64,000 bases of DNA, from positions 62,001 to 126,000 of the forward strand of contig CAYWRZ010000005.1 of NCBI GenBank assembly GCA_964460845.1, in the 5' to 3' direction. Below the pieces are notes generated by a model. The model ran no database searches, had not been told where the DNA came from, and saw nothing but the letters and a program-made list of their open reading frames with translations. The translations under genes were made by a program, and so were the position numbers. Positions 51,941 to 59,950 of the stretch are shown in pieces; the stretch's first letter is position 1, and every line of letters starts with the position of its first letter. Source of the DNA: CAYWRZ01 sp964460845 (lineage in GTDB: Bacteria; Bacteroidota; Bacteroidia; Flavobacteriales_D; UBA2798).

Positions 51941-52555
51941 TTACTTGTCGGAAGCGGGAATTTCTGCGATAATATCGGTTATGGAGGCAAAGGTATTGGC
52001 GCGTATATCGTCAAGATGTGCCTTATCTCTCCATTCTACTGCGGTAATACCCTCTTCGGTTTGCGGAACCAGGGTCTGTGCGCCCTCATACGCCATAAGA
52101 TACCAGTAGGTCACCTTAATGGCCCAATGTTCGCGATAAGGATACACATGCCAGGTAGAAGGCAGCTCTTTTACGATGAGGTGACCTTCTATTCCACATT
52201 CTTCAGCTACTTCTCTCAGCGCCGCTTCGCGCCGATCCTCATTTTTCTCCAGCTTGCCTTTGGGAATATCCCATTTACCGTTGCGAAAAATAAAAAGATA
52301 CGCGCCCTCACGATTACGGACAAGTCCGCCGGCCGCTTCAATAAAGCTGTAGTCGCCGAAAAACCAATCGAAAAGCTGTTTTTTATCGCCCTGTACCCAC
52401 ACCGGCTGCTGCTGCGAACCCTCGGTATAACGTACAAGCAGCGCTTTCGCATCGGTTTTCGAAGCGCAGTTGTACAATGCTGCATCTTCAGGATCCTGAT
52501 TGCCTGAAGAATCGCCGATATACAGCGGAAGGTTGTTCACAAAAACTTTATACAT
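51941..52555 (-). CDS. Nudix hydrolase (204 aa)
   Basis: The N-terminal 70 residues form an additional small domain (VFVNNLPLYIGDSSGNQDPE). The Nudix domain follows with box GKLEKNEDRREAALREVAEE then CGI; the catalytic REVAEE Glu residues are intact. FRNGKWDIPKG before the box is the form seen in the MutT/Ap4A and ADP-ribose pyrophosphatase groups. The substrate cannot be decided. It is divergent from pyrE, and its start lies within a few bases of the pyrE promoter element. Confidence 0.9.
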   Translation of the reverse strand: MYKVFVNNLPLYIGDSSGNQDPEDAALYNCASKTDAKALLVRYTEGSQQQPVWVQGDKKQLFDWFFGDYSFIEAAGGLVRNREGAYLFIFRNGKWDIPKGKLEKNEDRREAALREVAEECGIEGHLIVKELPSTWHVYPYREHWAIKVTYWYLMAYEGAQTLVPQTEEGITAVEWRDKAHLDDIRANTFASITDIIAEIPASDK

Positions 52556-52558
52556 TTG
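52551..52558 (+). promoter_or_regulatory. -7 element for pyrE
   Basis: TACATTTG is an exact TAnnTTTG match ending 6 bases before the ATG at 52565. It overlaps the start of the divergent Nudix gene and predicts a leader of only a few bases. Confidence 0.55.
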
Positions 52559-52564
52559 CGGCCT

Positions 52565-53215
52565 ATGTCAATTGGTAATGAATCGGCTTTAAAGGTAGCT
52601 GAATTTTTATTGCAGATAAAAGCGGTAAAATTACAGCCGGCCAAACCTTTCACCTGGGCTTCAGGTCTGAAATCACCCATCTATTGCGACAATCGGGTTA
52701 CGCTTTCCTATCCGCATATCCGTACCTACATCCGTCAGGAGTTTGCGCGTAACATTTCCGCTAATTTCCCCCGTCCCGACGTAATCGTAGGCGTGGCTAC
52801 CGGTGGAATTGCGCAAGGTGCGCTGGTAGCGCAGGAGCTCGGGCTTCCATTTGCTTATGTGCGTCCCGAAGCCAAGAGTCACGGATTAGGCAATCAGATA
52901 GAAGGAGTGGTAGAAAAAGGCCAGTCGATTGTCCTGATCGAGGATTTGGTATCGACCGGAAAAAGTAGCCTTAACGCTGCCGATGCATTGATTGCTGCGG
53001 GAGGCGTAATAAAAGGAATGGCTGCCATTTTTACTTACGGGTTCAGCGATGCGGCAGAAAATTTCAGAAAAAAGAGCATTCCGTTGCTTACGCTCACCGA
53101 TTTTAATACCTTGCTGGAACAGGCGCTACATTCGGGCTATATCAACGACAAAGATCTCAGCTCGCTTCGCGAGTGGAGCTTCGACCCGAAAAAATGGAGC
53201 GCACAGTTCAACTAA
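52565..53215 (+). CDS. pyrE: Orotate phosphoribosyltransferase
   Basis: 216 residues. It joins orotate and PRPP to form OMP in pyrimidine synthesis. The substrate-binding FTWASGLKSPIYCDNR and the PRPP motif VLIEDLVSTGKSSLNA are intact, as is the flexible loop region YVRPEAKSHGLGNQIEGVVE (catalytic Lys). Start at ATG 52565 is chosen because the upstream in-frame TTG at 52556 lies inside the promoter element. It is followed 12 bases later by an SRPBCC gene. Confidence 0.96.
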   Translation: MSIGNESALKVAEFLLQIKAVKLQPAKPFTWASGLKSPIYCDNRVTLSYPHIRTYIRQEFARNISANFPRPDVIVGVATGGIAQGALVAQELGLPFAYVRPEAKSHGLGNQIEGVVEKGQSIVLIEDLVSTGKSSLNAADALIAAGGVIKGMAAIFTYGFSDAAENFRKKSIPLLTLTDFNTLLEQALHSGYINDKDLSSLREWSFDPKKWSAQFN

Positions 53216-53227
53216 CAAGGTAAAAGC

Positions 53228-53638
53228 ATGACCACCATAGAAAGCAATACCGTTACGGTAAATCGCAGTGCGAAAGAAGTGTTTGAGTTCCTGCGCGACA
53301 TGAACAATTTCAAGCAATTGCTACCGCAGGATAAAATTTCGGAATGGGACTCTACAGTTACCCAGTGTAGCTTTAGGGTACAAGGCGCCATTACCATCCC
53401 TCTGGTCCAAACGGGGTTGGAAGAGTTTTCTAAAATAGCCATTCGTTCGGGCGAAAAAGCGCCTTTTCCTTTTACGCTCGATATTCATATCCTTGAAAAA
53501 GGAGCGCAGGAATGTGAAGGAAAGCTGGTCTTTAACGGCGAAATGAACACGTTTGTGCGCATGATGGCCGAGCGTCCTTTGACCAATCTTTTCAATTATA
53601 TCGCTGCAAAGCTGGTCGAGATCAAAGCTGCCAACTGA
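53228..53638 (+). CDS. SRPBCC-fold (START-like) protein
   Basis: 136 residues. The N terminus IESNTVTVNRSAKEVFEFLR and DMNNFKQLLPQDKISEWDST have the polyketide-cyclase/SRPBCC pattern, which binds hydrophobic ligands in a deep cavity. The C-terminal helix (MMAERPLTNLFNYIAAKLVE) completes the fold. No catalytic residues can be assigned. Probably co-transcribed with pyrE. Its last 17 bases overlap birA, which converges from the other strand. Confidence 0.82.
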   Translation: MTTIESNTVTVNRSAKEVFEFLRDMNNFKQLLPQDKISEWDSTVTQCSFRVQGAITIPLVQTGLEEFSKIAIRSGEKAPFPFTLDIHILEKGAQECEGKLVFNGEMNTFVRMMAERPLTNLFNYIAAKLVEIKAAN

Positions 53639-54371
53639 TTTCCCGGATAGCGCAGCTTATTTCCTGCCCTTCCCGCGTTCGCAACAGCAGTCGTCCTTCG
53701 GGCGATACCCCTGTAATCACCGCATATAAGGGCTTATCCTGATAGATGTACGCAGCCTCTACACCGTAATTCAACAGGCGATCGAGGTATTCCTGCCTTA
53801 TAGAATCCTTCTGTCCGGCGCGGAGCAAGAGGTAATATTTCTCAAAATTCCTGCAAAAAATACGCAGTACCGCTTCGTTCTCAAAAGTACGGCCTGTCAA
53901 TGATTGTAAAGAAGCCGCTTTTATCCCTTCGGGAAAATCGAGCTGATTTACATTGATTCCCACTCCGATAATACTGTGACTGAGCCGGTTTCCCTGCACA
54001 CCGTTTTCAATAAGAATGCCTGCCAGCTTACATCTGCCGCTATATACATCATTGGGCCATTTGACCAGCGCTTTCAGTCCGGCGTCTTCGAGTGTATGCG
54101 CTACTGCCAGTGCGGTAATGCTACTGAGCATAAATTGCTCCGAAACGGACAAAAAGCGCGGGAACACCACCAGGGAAAAGGTAAGATTCTGTCCTGCCGC
54201 AGTATGCCATTGTGCGCCCCGTTGCCCACGACCGGCTGTCTGTTCGTATGCCAATATTACAGTACCTTCCGGCACATTTGTCGCAGCCAACAGGCTGGCA
54301 GCATAATTGTTGGTAGAATCCACACTGGAAAGACGAATCAAATGCTGACCGGTAAATAAAGTTTCCATCAC
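53622..54371 (-). CDS. birA: Biotin--[acetyl-CoA-carboxylase] ligase
   Basis: 249 residues, the catalytic-only type without the N-terminal DNA-binding domain of E. coli BirA. SVDSTNNYAASLL is the first active-site segment. The biotinoyl-AMP loop motif is AGRGQRGAQW (GRGRRG class), followed by ALVKWPNDVYSGRCKLAGIL (KWPND and the conserved Lys). SIIGVGINVNQ and a small C-terminal SH3-like domain complete it. It attaches biotin to the BCCP subunit of carboxylases. It converges on the SRPBCC gene with a 17-base overlap and is divergent from rsfS. Confidence 0.95.
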   Translation of the reverse strand: MMETLFTGQHLIRLSSVDSTNNYAASLLAATNVPEGTVILAYEQTAGRGQRGAQWHTAAGQNLTFSLVVFPRFLSVSEQFMLSSITALAVAHTLEDAGLKALVKWPNDVYSGRCKLAGILIENGVQGNRLSHSIIGVGINVNQLDFPEGIKAASLQSLTGRTFENEAVLRIFCRNFEKYYLLLRAGQKDSIRQEYLDRLLNYGVEAAYIYQDKPLYAVITGVSPEGRLLLRTREGQEISCAIREISWQL

Positions 54372-54456
54372 AGTGTGGGTTTAATGCCCTGCAAACATTG
54401 CAAAATAAGCTGGAATACCTAACTTTACCTACTATTTTGTTACCTTGAAAACTAAT

Positions 54457-54831
54457 ATGGCGAAAAAAAAGCAGAATCAGACCGATACACTTGTCAAACA
54501 GATTGTAGAAGGTATCCGTGAAAAAAAAGGAAAAGACATCGTGTGCTTGGATATGCGGGAGCTTAAAAATGCCGTGAGCGACTTTTTCATTGTCTGTCAT
54601 GGCGACAGTGACCGGCAGACCAAAGCCATTGCCGATTCGATAGAAGAGTTTGCGCTGAAGCAGGCCGGAGAAAAACCCTGGCACGTAGAAGGCACGCAAA
54701 CCGGTTCATGGATTCTGCTCGACTATGTCAACGTAGTCGCCCATGTGTTCACCGGAGAAGCCCGTGAGTTTTATCACCTCGAAAAGCTTTGGGCCGATGC
54801 CGTGCGAACCGAATATGAAACTATCTATTAA
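54457..54831 (+). CDS. rsfS: Ribosomal silencing factor RsfS
   Basis: 124 residues from the ATG at 54457 (an in-frame TTG four codons earlier is less likely). It binds uL14 and blocks subunit joining when nutrients are scarce. Family motifs: VCLDMRELKNAVSDFFIVCH, GDSDRQTKAIADSIEEFALK and WILLDYVNVVAHVFTGEARE followed by FYHLEKLWADA. It is placed 14 bases before ftsH, a common Bacteroidota linkage. Confidence 0.95.
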   Translation: MAKKKQNQTDTLVKQIVEGIREKKGKDIVCLDMRELKNAVSDFFIVCHGDSDRQTKAIADSIEEFALKQAGEKPWHVEGTQTGSWILLDYVNVVAHVFTGEAREFYHLEKLWADAVRTEYETIY

Positions 54832-54845
54832 TAACACTTGCCCAC

Positions 54846-56891
54846 ATGGCTGAGAACACTCCGAACCCTAAGAATAACAAGAAAAGCAATAAGCCCCAGT
54901 TTAATTTTTACTGGATCTATGCCATCATCGGAATCCTGCTGATCTCGCTCAACCTGTTTTCCTGGAACAACAGTACACAAAATGCCAGCATCGAGGAATT
55001 TAAAAAGATGGTGCGCAAAGGCGACGTGGAAAAGCTGGTGATTGTAAACAAGGAACTCGGCGAGGTCTATATCAAGCACGACAGCCTGACGAATTCCCTA
55101 CACGAAAAGCATTTCAAAGGCAAAAAGCCGGCAGGGCCGCATTACGTATTTAACACCGGTCCCGAAGAAGAATTCGGCAAAGACCTGCGCGTACTCCAGG
55201 AAGAAGCGCGTAGGCTCGACATCGAAAATCCCGGTAAAGAATACCTGTTCACCTACAATTACGAAAAACGCGAATATTGGGGTCGTGAAGTGCTGAGCTG
55301 GGTGCTGCCCATCGTGATCATGGTGGCGCTTTGGATCTTTATCATGCGCCGTATCAGCGGCGGACCGGCCGGAGGCGGACAAATCTTCAACATCGGGAAA
55401 TCGCGTGCGCAACTGTTCGACAAGGAAAAAAGCACCAACATTACGTTCAACGATGTAGCCGGGCTCGAAGGTGCCAAAGAAGAAATTCAGGAGATTGTAG
55501 AATTCCTTAAAAGTCCGAAAAAATACACCGAGCTTGGTGCCAAAATCCCGAAAGGTGCGCTGCTGGTAGGCCCTCCGGGAACCGGAAAAACTCTTTTGGC
55601 CAAAGCCGTAGCCGGCGAAGCACAGGTGCCGTTCTTCTCGCTGTCGGGGTCCGACTTTGTAGAAATGTTTGTCGGTGTAGGTGCGTCGAGAGTGCGCGAT
55701 CTTTTCCGTCAGGCCAAAGAAAAAGCACCCTGTATTATTTTTATCGACGAGATAGACGCTATCGGTCGTGCAAGGGGTAAAAGCCCTAATATGGGAGCCA
55801 ACGACGAGCGCGAAAATACGCTTAACCAACTGCTCACCGAAATGGACGGTTTCGGAACCAACAGCGGAGTCATTATTTTGGCTGCCACCAACCGTGCCGA
55901 TATTCTCGACCGCGCGTTAATGCGCCCCGGACGATTCGACCGCCTTATCTATGTCGATCTTCCCGACCTGAACGAACGGAAAAAAATCTTCGCCGTACAC
56001 CTGCGCCCCATCCGCGTAGCCGATGGACTGGACATCGATTTCCTCGCCCGGCAAACTCCCGGATTTTCAGGTGCCGATATCGCCAATATCTGTAACGAAG
56101 CCGCGCTGATTGCCGCGCGTAAAAAGAAAAAACACGTCGAGAAACAGGATTTCCTCGATGCAGTCGATCGCGTAATTGGCGGTTTGGAAAAGAAAAACAA
56201 AATCGTTTCGACCGAAGAGAAAAAGGTAATCGCCTACCACGAAGCGGGGCACGCCACTATCAGTTGGTTGCTGGAACACGCTTCTCCGCTGATAAAAGTG
56301 ACCATCGTTCCGCGCGGCCAGTCGCTGGGCGCAGCCTGGTACCTGCCCGAAGAAAGACAGATTACCCGTACCGAACAGATGCTCGATGAGATGTGCGCCA
56401 TATTAGGCGGACGCGCTTCCGAAAAAGTGATTTTTGATAAAATTTCGACCGGAGCACTGAGTGACCTGGAACGAGTCACCAAGATGGCTTATGCCATGGT
56501 CACTATTTACGGTCTTAACGATAAAATCGGGAACATCAGCTATTACGACCCGCAGGGTGCCGAATTTGCATTTAGCAAACCCTACAGCGAAAGACGTGCC
56601 GAGCAAATCGACGAAGAGGTGAGCAAAATTGTGGAATCACAGTTTCACAGAGCCGTACAACTGCTTACCGAAAACAAGGAAAGGCTGTCTAAGCTGGCGC
56701 AACTGCTGCTCGACAAGGAAGTAATTTTCAAAGAAGATTTGGAAACCATTTTCGGGAAACGCCCTTACGACAAAGAAGAGCTTCCTGCCAGTCCCGATCA
56801 TACCCGTCTTTCGGACAACACCATTGAGTGGGACACCAACAACTCTGCCACGGGTTCAGACCCGCAGGGCGAAGAGCCGAAAATACTTTAA
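54846..56891 (+). CDS. ftsH: ATP-dependent zinc metalloprotease FtsH
   Basis: 681 residues, a membrane-bound hexameric AAA protease that degrades membrane and regulatory proteins. TM1 is at about 22-40, a periplasmic loop of about 105 residues follows, and TM2 is at about 150-167. The AAA module has Walker A GPPGTGKT (242-249), Walker B IIFIDEID (297-304) and the second region of homology TNRADILDRALMRPGRFDR. The zinc motif is HEAGH at 465-469, with the third ligand in the STGALSDLERVT segment. The C terminus is hydrophilic. It is co-directional with rsfS and cdsA. Confidence 0.97.
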   Translation: MAENTPNPKNNKKSNKPQFNFYWIYAIIGILLISLNLFSWNNSTQNASIEEFKKMVRKGDVEKLVIVNKELGEVYIKHDSLTNSLHEKHFKGKKPAGPHYVFNTGPEEEFGKDLRVLQEEARRLDIENPGKEYLFTYNYEKREYWGREVLSWVLPIVIMVALWIFIMRRISGGPAGGGQIFNIGKSRAQLFDKEKSTNITFNDVAGLEGAKEEIQEIVEFLKSPKKYTELGAKIPKGALLVGPPGTGKTLLAKAVAGEAQVPFFSLSGSDFVEMFVGVGASRVRDLFRQAKEKAPCIIFIDEIDAIGRARGKSPNMGANDERENTLNQLLTEMDGFGTNSGVIILAATNRADILDRALMRPGRFDRLIYVDLPDLNERKKIFAVHLRPIRVADGLDIDFLARQTPGFSGADIANICNEAALIAARKKKKHVEKQDFLDAVDRVIGGLEKKNKIVSTEEKKVIAYHEAGHATISWLLEHASPLIKVTIVPRGQSLGAAWYLPEERQITRTEQMLDEMCAILGGRASEKVIFDKISTGALSDLERVTKMAYAMVTIYGLNDKIGNISYYDPQGAEFAFSKPYSERRAEQIDEEVSKIVESQFHRAVQLLTENKERLSKLAQLLLDKEVIFKEDLETIFGKRPYDKEELPASPDHTRLSDNTIEWDTNNSATGSDPQGEEPKIL

Positions 56892-56931
56892 TTTTCCAGG
56901 GGCTTGGCGCGCCTGACAATCGTTTGTAAAG

Positions 56932-57747
56932 GTGAAAAGTAACCTGCTTATACGTACGCTTACCGGTATCGTATTTGTGTTGCTTTTGGTAGGCAGCATC
57001 ACTACTTCGGCATACAGCGTAGCGACTCTCTTTGCTGCAGTTACCATACTGGGCGCGGTCGAATTTGCGCAGCTTCGGCGCAATATTGCCGGTTCGGTCA
57101 CCGCCTTTTCGATGGTGCTTACCGCCTGTCTCGTGTACCTGCTCTTCACACTGCTCATGTTAGACGTGATACCCGGCAAAGCCATCAGCTTGCTGCTGCT
57201 GCTTGTCCCGGCGCTGGTTATTGCCGACCTCTTTTCAGGCAAACACGAAGTATTTTCCCATACCGTCAACGGACTTTTAACTACAGGCTACATCGCCATC
57301 CCTTTCGCCCTGCTCAACGCACTGGTAATTGATACCGGCGAAAGCTACGAATACTGGCTGCTACTCGGCTTTTTCATCCTGCTTTGGAGCAACGATACCT
57401 TCGCTTATATCTGCGGACGACTTTTTGGACGACACAAACTTTGGGAACGTATCTCTCCCAATAAAACCATTGAAGGATTCATCGGAGGAATTGCTTTTTC
57501 GCTGCTGGCCGCCTGGATCATTTCACTTTATGTGCCACTGCTTAGCACCTTAGAATGGCTGTGCTATGCCCTGCTGATTTCGCTGGCCGGTACGGCGGGC
57601 GACCTTTCCGAATCGCTGCTCAAACGCAGAGCCGGGGTCAAAGATTCGGGCAATCTATTACCCGGACACGGCGGTGTGCTCGACCGTTTCGACGGAGTAC
57701 TGCTGGCCGCTCCGGTTTGTGCGGTATTTATCTGGATCACGCAATAA
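56932..57747 (+). CDS. cdsA: Phosphatidate cytidylyltransferase
   Basis: 271 residues with about eight transmembrane helices. It makes CDP-diacylglycerol from phosphatidate and CTP. The family signature is fully visible in the last third: SNDTFAYICGRLFGRHKLWE, SPNKTIEGFIGG, then LLKRRAGVKDSGNLLPGHGG and VLDRFDG. Start is GTG at 56932, 40 bases after ftsH. The stop overlaps the next start by one base (TAATG). Confidence 0.95.
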   Translation: MKSNLLIRTLTGIVFVLLLVGSITTSAYSVATLFAAVTILGAVEFAQLRRNIAGSVTAFSMVLTACLVYLLFTLLMLDVIPGKAISLLLLLVPALVIADLFSGKHEVFSHTVNGLLTTGYIAIPFALLNALVIDTGESYEYWLLLGFFILLWSNDTFAYICGRLFGRHKLWERISPNKTIEGFIGGIAFSLLAAWIISLYVPLLSTLEWLCYALLISLAGTAGDLSESLLKRRAGVKDSGNLLPGHGGVLDRFDGVLLAAPVCAVFIWITQ

Positions 57748-58211
57748 TGACTACCACAAAAATACTAATGGTGTGCCTCGGTAATATTTGCCGCTCACCT
57801 ATGGCCGAAGGCATACTCCGGCACAAAACGCAATCGCGTACTCCTGCATTTGAAATTGACTCGGCAGGTACTTCCCGTTTTCATACGGGCGAAGCGCCCG
57901 ACAAGCGCGCTATCGAAAAAATGCGGAAATACGGAATTGATATTTCAGGCTTACGCGCCCGGCAATTCGTAAAAGAAGATTTCGAGCGCTTTGATCTGAT
58001 TTTGGCAATGGACGAAAACAATTACGCCGATATTCTCCAATTAGCGCGCCATCCGGAAGACGCACAAAAAGTAAAACTGATTCTCGATTACGCTTTCCCC
58101 GAACAGCGTATGTCGGTTCCCGACCCTTACTACGGTGGTGATTCGGGCTTTGAAAACGTATATTCCTTACTCGATAAAGCCTGCGATCAGGTAATCCTTT
58201 CGCACGCATGA
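57747..58211 (+). CDS. Low-molecular-weight protein-tyrosine phosphatase
   Basis: 154 residues from the ATG at 57747, which overlaps the cdsA stop; the open frame continues back into cdsA but is only a shadow there. The P-loop CLGNICRS (CX5RS) holds the catalytic Cys and Arg near the N terminus, and the general acid Asp is in VPDPYYGGDSGFENVY. It dephosphorylates tyrosine, or in some homologues arginine. No tyrosine kinase or capsule genes are adjacent. Confidence 0.93.
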   Translation: MTTTKILMVCLGNICRSPMAEGILRHKTQSRTPAFEIDSAGTSRFHTGEAPDKRAIEKMRKYGIDISGLRARQFVKEDFERFDLILAMDENNYADILQLARHPEDAQKVKLILDYAFPEQRMSVPDPYYGGDSGFENVYSLLDKACDQVILSHA

Positions 58212-58921
58212 AAAACGGGACCCTTTACCTGATTCCGAACCTGCTCGGTGAAGAAGCTCCGCTCGAAACGCTGGGCATACAAACCGAAGCGTTGATAAAC
58301 CGGCTTGACCATTATTTCGTGGAAAACGAAAAACAAGCCCGTCGTTTTCTGAAAAAAGCAGGCTTACAAAAACCTTTACCCGAAATTACCCTGTATCCGC
58401 TTAACGAGCATAGCGATACCCGTAACCTGAGCAGCTACATACAGGTTCTGAAACAGGGGCATTCGGCCGGTGTGCTATCGGATGCGGGTTGTCCGGGTAT
58501 AGCCGACCCTGGAGCCGAACTGGTCAGGGCTGCGCACAAAGCGGGCATCAGAGTGGTACCGATAGCAGGTCCTTCCTCTATTCTGCTGGCATTGATGGCA
58601 TCGGGCATCGGCGGACAGCAGTTTACTTTTCACGGTTACCTGCCCCGCGAACAGGCTTTGCGTATAAAGCGCATCAAAGAAATGGAAAAAGAAGCGACAG
58701 GCGGTTATTCGCAATTGTGTATGGACACGCCTTACCGCAATATGCACGTGTTTGAAGACATCCTTCAACACGGAGACGATTCCACCCTGCTTTGTATTGC
58801 AGCCGAAATTACCTTACCCGGCGAATTTATCCTTACCGATACGATAGCCGGATGGAAAAAAAGGAAGAAGCCCGACCTGCACAAAAAACCCTGTATTTTT
58901 ATAGTGGGGCGCCCGGTTTGA
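58208..58921 (+). CDS. RsmI-like SAM-dependent methyltransferase (tetrapyrrole methylase fold)
   Basis: 237 residues. The tetrapyrrole-methylase fold is recognisable: GTLYLIPNLLGEEAPLETLG at the N terminus, then LSSYIQVLKQGHSAGVLSDA and GCPGIADPGAELVRAAHKAG (SAM site) and PIAGPSSILLALMASGIGGQ. It resembles RsmI, which methylates the 2'-O of C1402 in 16S rRNA, but the N terminus differs from canonical RsmI (LYLVATPIGN). It is a second, divergent group common in Bacteroidota, so the rRNA role should be treated as tentative. Start overlaps the preceding stop (ATGA). Confidence 0.85.
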   Translation: MKNGTLYLIPNLLGEEAPLETLGIQTEALINRLDHYFVENEKQARRFLKKAGLQKPLPEITLYPLNEHSDTRNLSSYIQVLKQGHSAGVLSDAGCPGIADPGAELVRAAHKAGIRVVPIAGPSSILLALMASGIGGQQFTFHGYLPREQALRIKRIKEMEKEATGGYSQLCMDTPYRNMHVFEDILQHGDDSTLLCIAAEITLPGEFILTDTIAGWKKRKKPDLHKKPCIFIVGRPV

Positions 58922-59945
58922 CAAAAGCAGGCTCGTCGAGTTGAGAAAATTTCTTACGTTTTTTTAGAAAAAAATCGAAGGTAATGGAACGCCGGTAGAG
59001 GCCCGCGAGATTAGAATTGACGCTTGTATTACGAAGTGTACGACGTTGCCTAAGCAAACGCGGCAAAGCGCAGTAAAAAGAAAAATGGGCTTTCAGGATG
59101 GCAAAAAAATGGGCGAATTTTCCGGCAAAAAGAAATTTCAGACCTGCCACACCATCGAGGCTTAGTCGCCGAAAAAGCTTCAGGAACAACCCTGAGCTAT
59201 AATAATTCTTATAAATCAGAAAAAGATTATTGCGGAAATTGAGATACGTTTTGCGTGGATTTCCATAGGCCAGCGTACCTCCTCCGAGGTGATACACTTT
59301 TGAATCGGCGCAATACATCACCTTATAACCCCGATTTTTGAATCGCCAGCAGAGATCAATTTCTTCCATGTGTGCAAAAAAACCGGCATCGAAACCTTCT
59401 ACTTCACGAAAAGCAGACATTCTGACGAGCATACAGGCTCCGGTCGCCCAAAAAATTTCGCTGTCGGAGGCGTACTGGTTCCGGTCTTCTTCGAGTTCAT
59501 CAAAAATCCGTCCGCGACAAAAAGGGAACAAATCTTTATCAAGAAAACCACCGGCGGCACCGGCGTATTCGAACAAATGCGGCTGACTATATGCCCTTAT
59601 CCGAGGCTGTACGGCGGCTACAGATGCGTCCCTTTCCATAAGCTGCAACATGGGTTCGAGCCATCCTTCACTTACTTCGACATCCGAATTGAGCAGCACT
59701 GCATAGTTGGCCTCAATCTTTGCCAAGCCTTCGTTATAGCCGCCTGCAAAACCCGAATTGGAGTCGTTTTTCACGATGGTAACGGAAGGAAAATGCGATT
59801 GGAGAAAGGCTACGGAATCGTCGGTCGAGGCGTTGTCAATCACTACTATCCGGGCATCTTGCGAATGGCGCAGCACCGAGGGAAGAAACGTTTCGAGATG
59901 GGATCTGCCGTTCCAGTTAAGTATGGCTACAACTACTTCTCCCAT
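58899..59945 (-). CDS. Family-2 glycosyltransferase (rhamnosyltransferase-like)
   Basis: 348 residues, GT-A fold. VVAILNWNGRSHLETFLPSV and VIDNASTDDSVAFLQSHFPS form the nucleotide-sugar site, YAVLLNSDVEVSEGWLEPML the metal (DxD-like) site and MEEIDLCWRFKNRGYKVMYC the catalytic EED/DLxWR segment. This is the WsaF/rfbF-like rhamnosyltransferase group that extends surface polysaccharides. The acceptor is unknown. It lies 5 bases after the GWxTD gene and converges on the RsmI-like gene with a 23-base overlap. Confidence 0.92.
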   Translation of the reverse strand: MGEVVVAILNWNGRSHLETFLPSVLRHSQDARIVVIDNASTDDSVAFLQSHFPSVTIVKNDSNSGFAGGYNEGLAKIEANYAVLLNSDVEVSEGWLEPMLQLMERDASVAAVQPRIRAYSQPHLFEYAGAAGGFLDKDLFPFCRGRIFDELEEDRNQYASDSEIFWATGACMLVRMSAFREVEGFDAGFFAHMEEIDLCWRFKNRGYKVMYCADSKVYHLGGGTLAYGNPRKTYLNFRNNLFLIYKNYYSSGLFLKLFRRLSLDGVAGLKFLFAGKFAHFFAILKAHFSFYCALPRLLRQRRTLRNTSVNSNLAGLYRRSITFDFFLKKRKKFSQLDEPAFVKPGAPL

Positions 59946-59950
59946 CAGTA

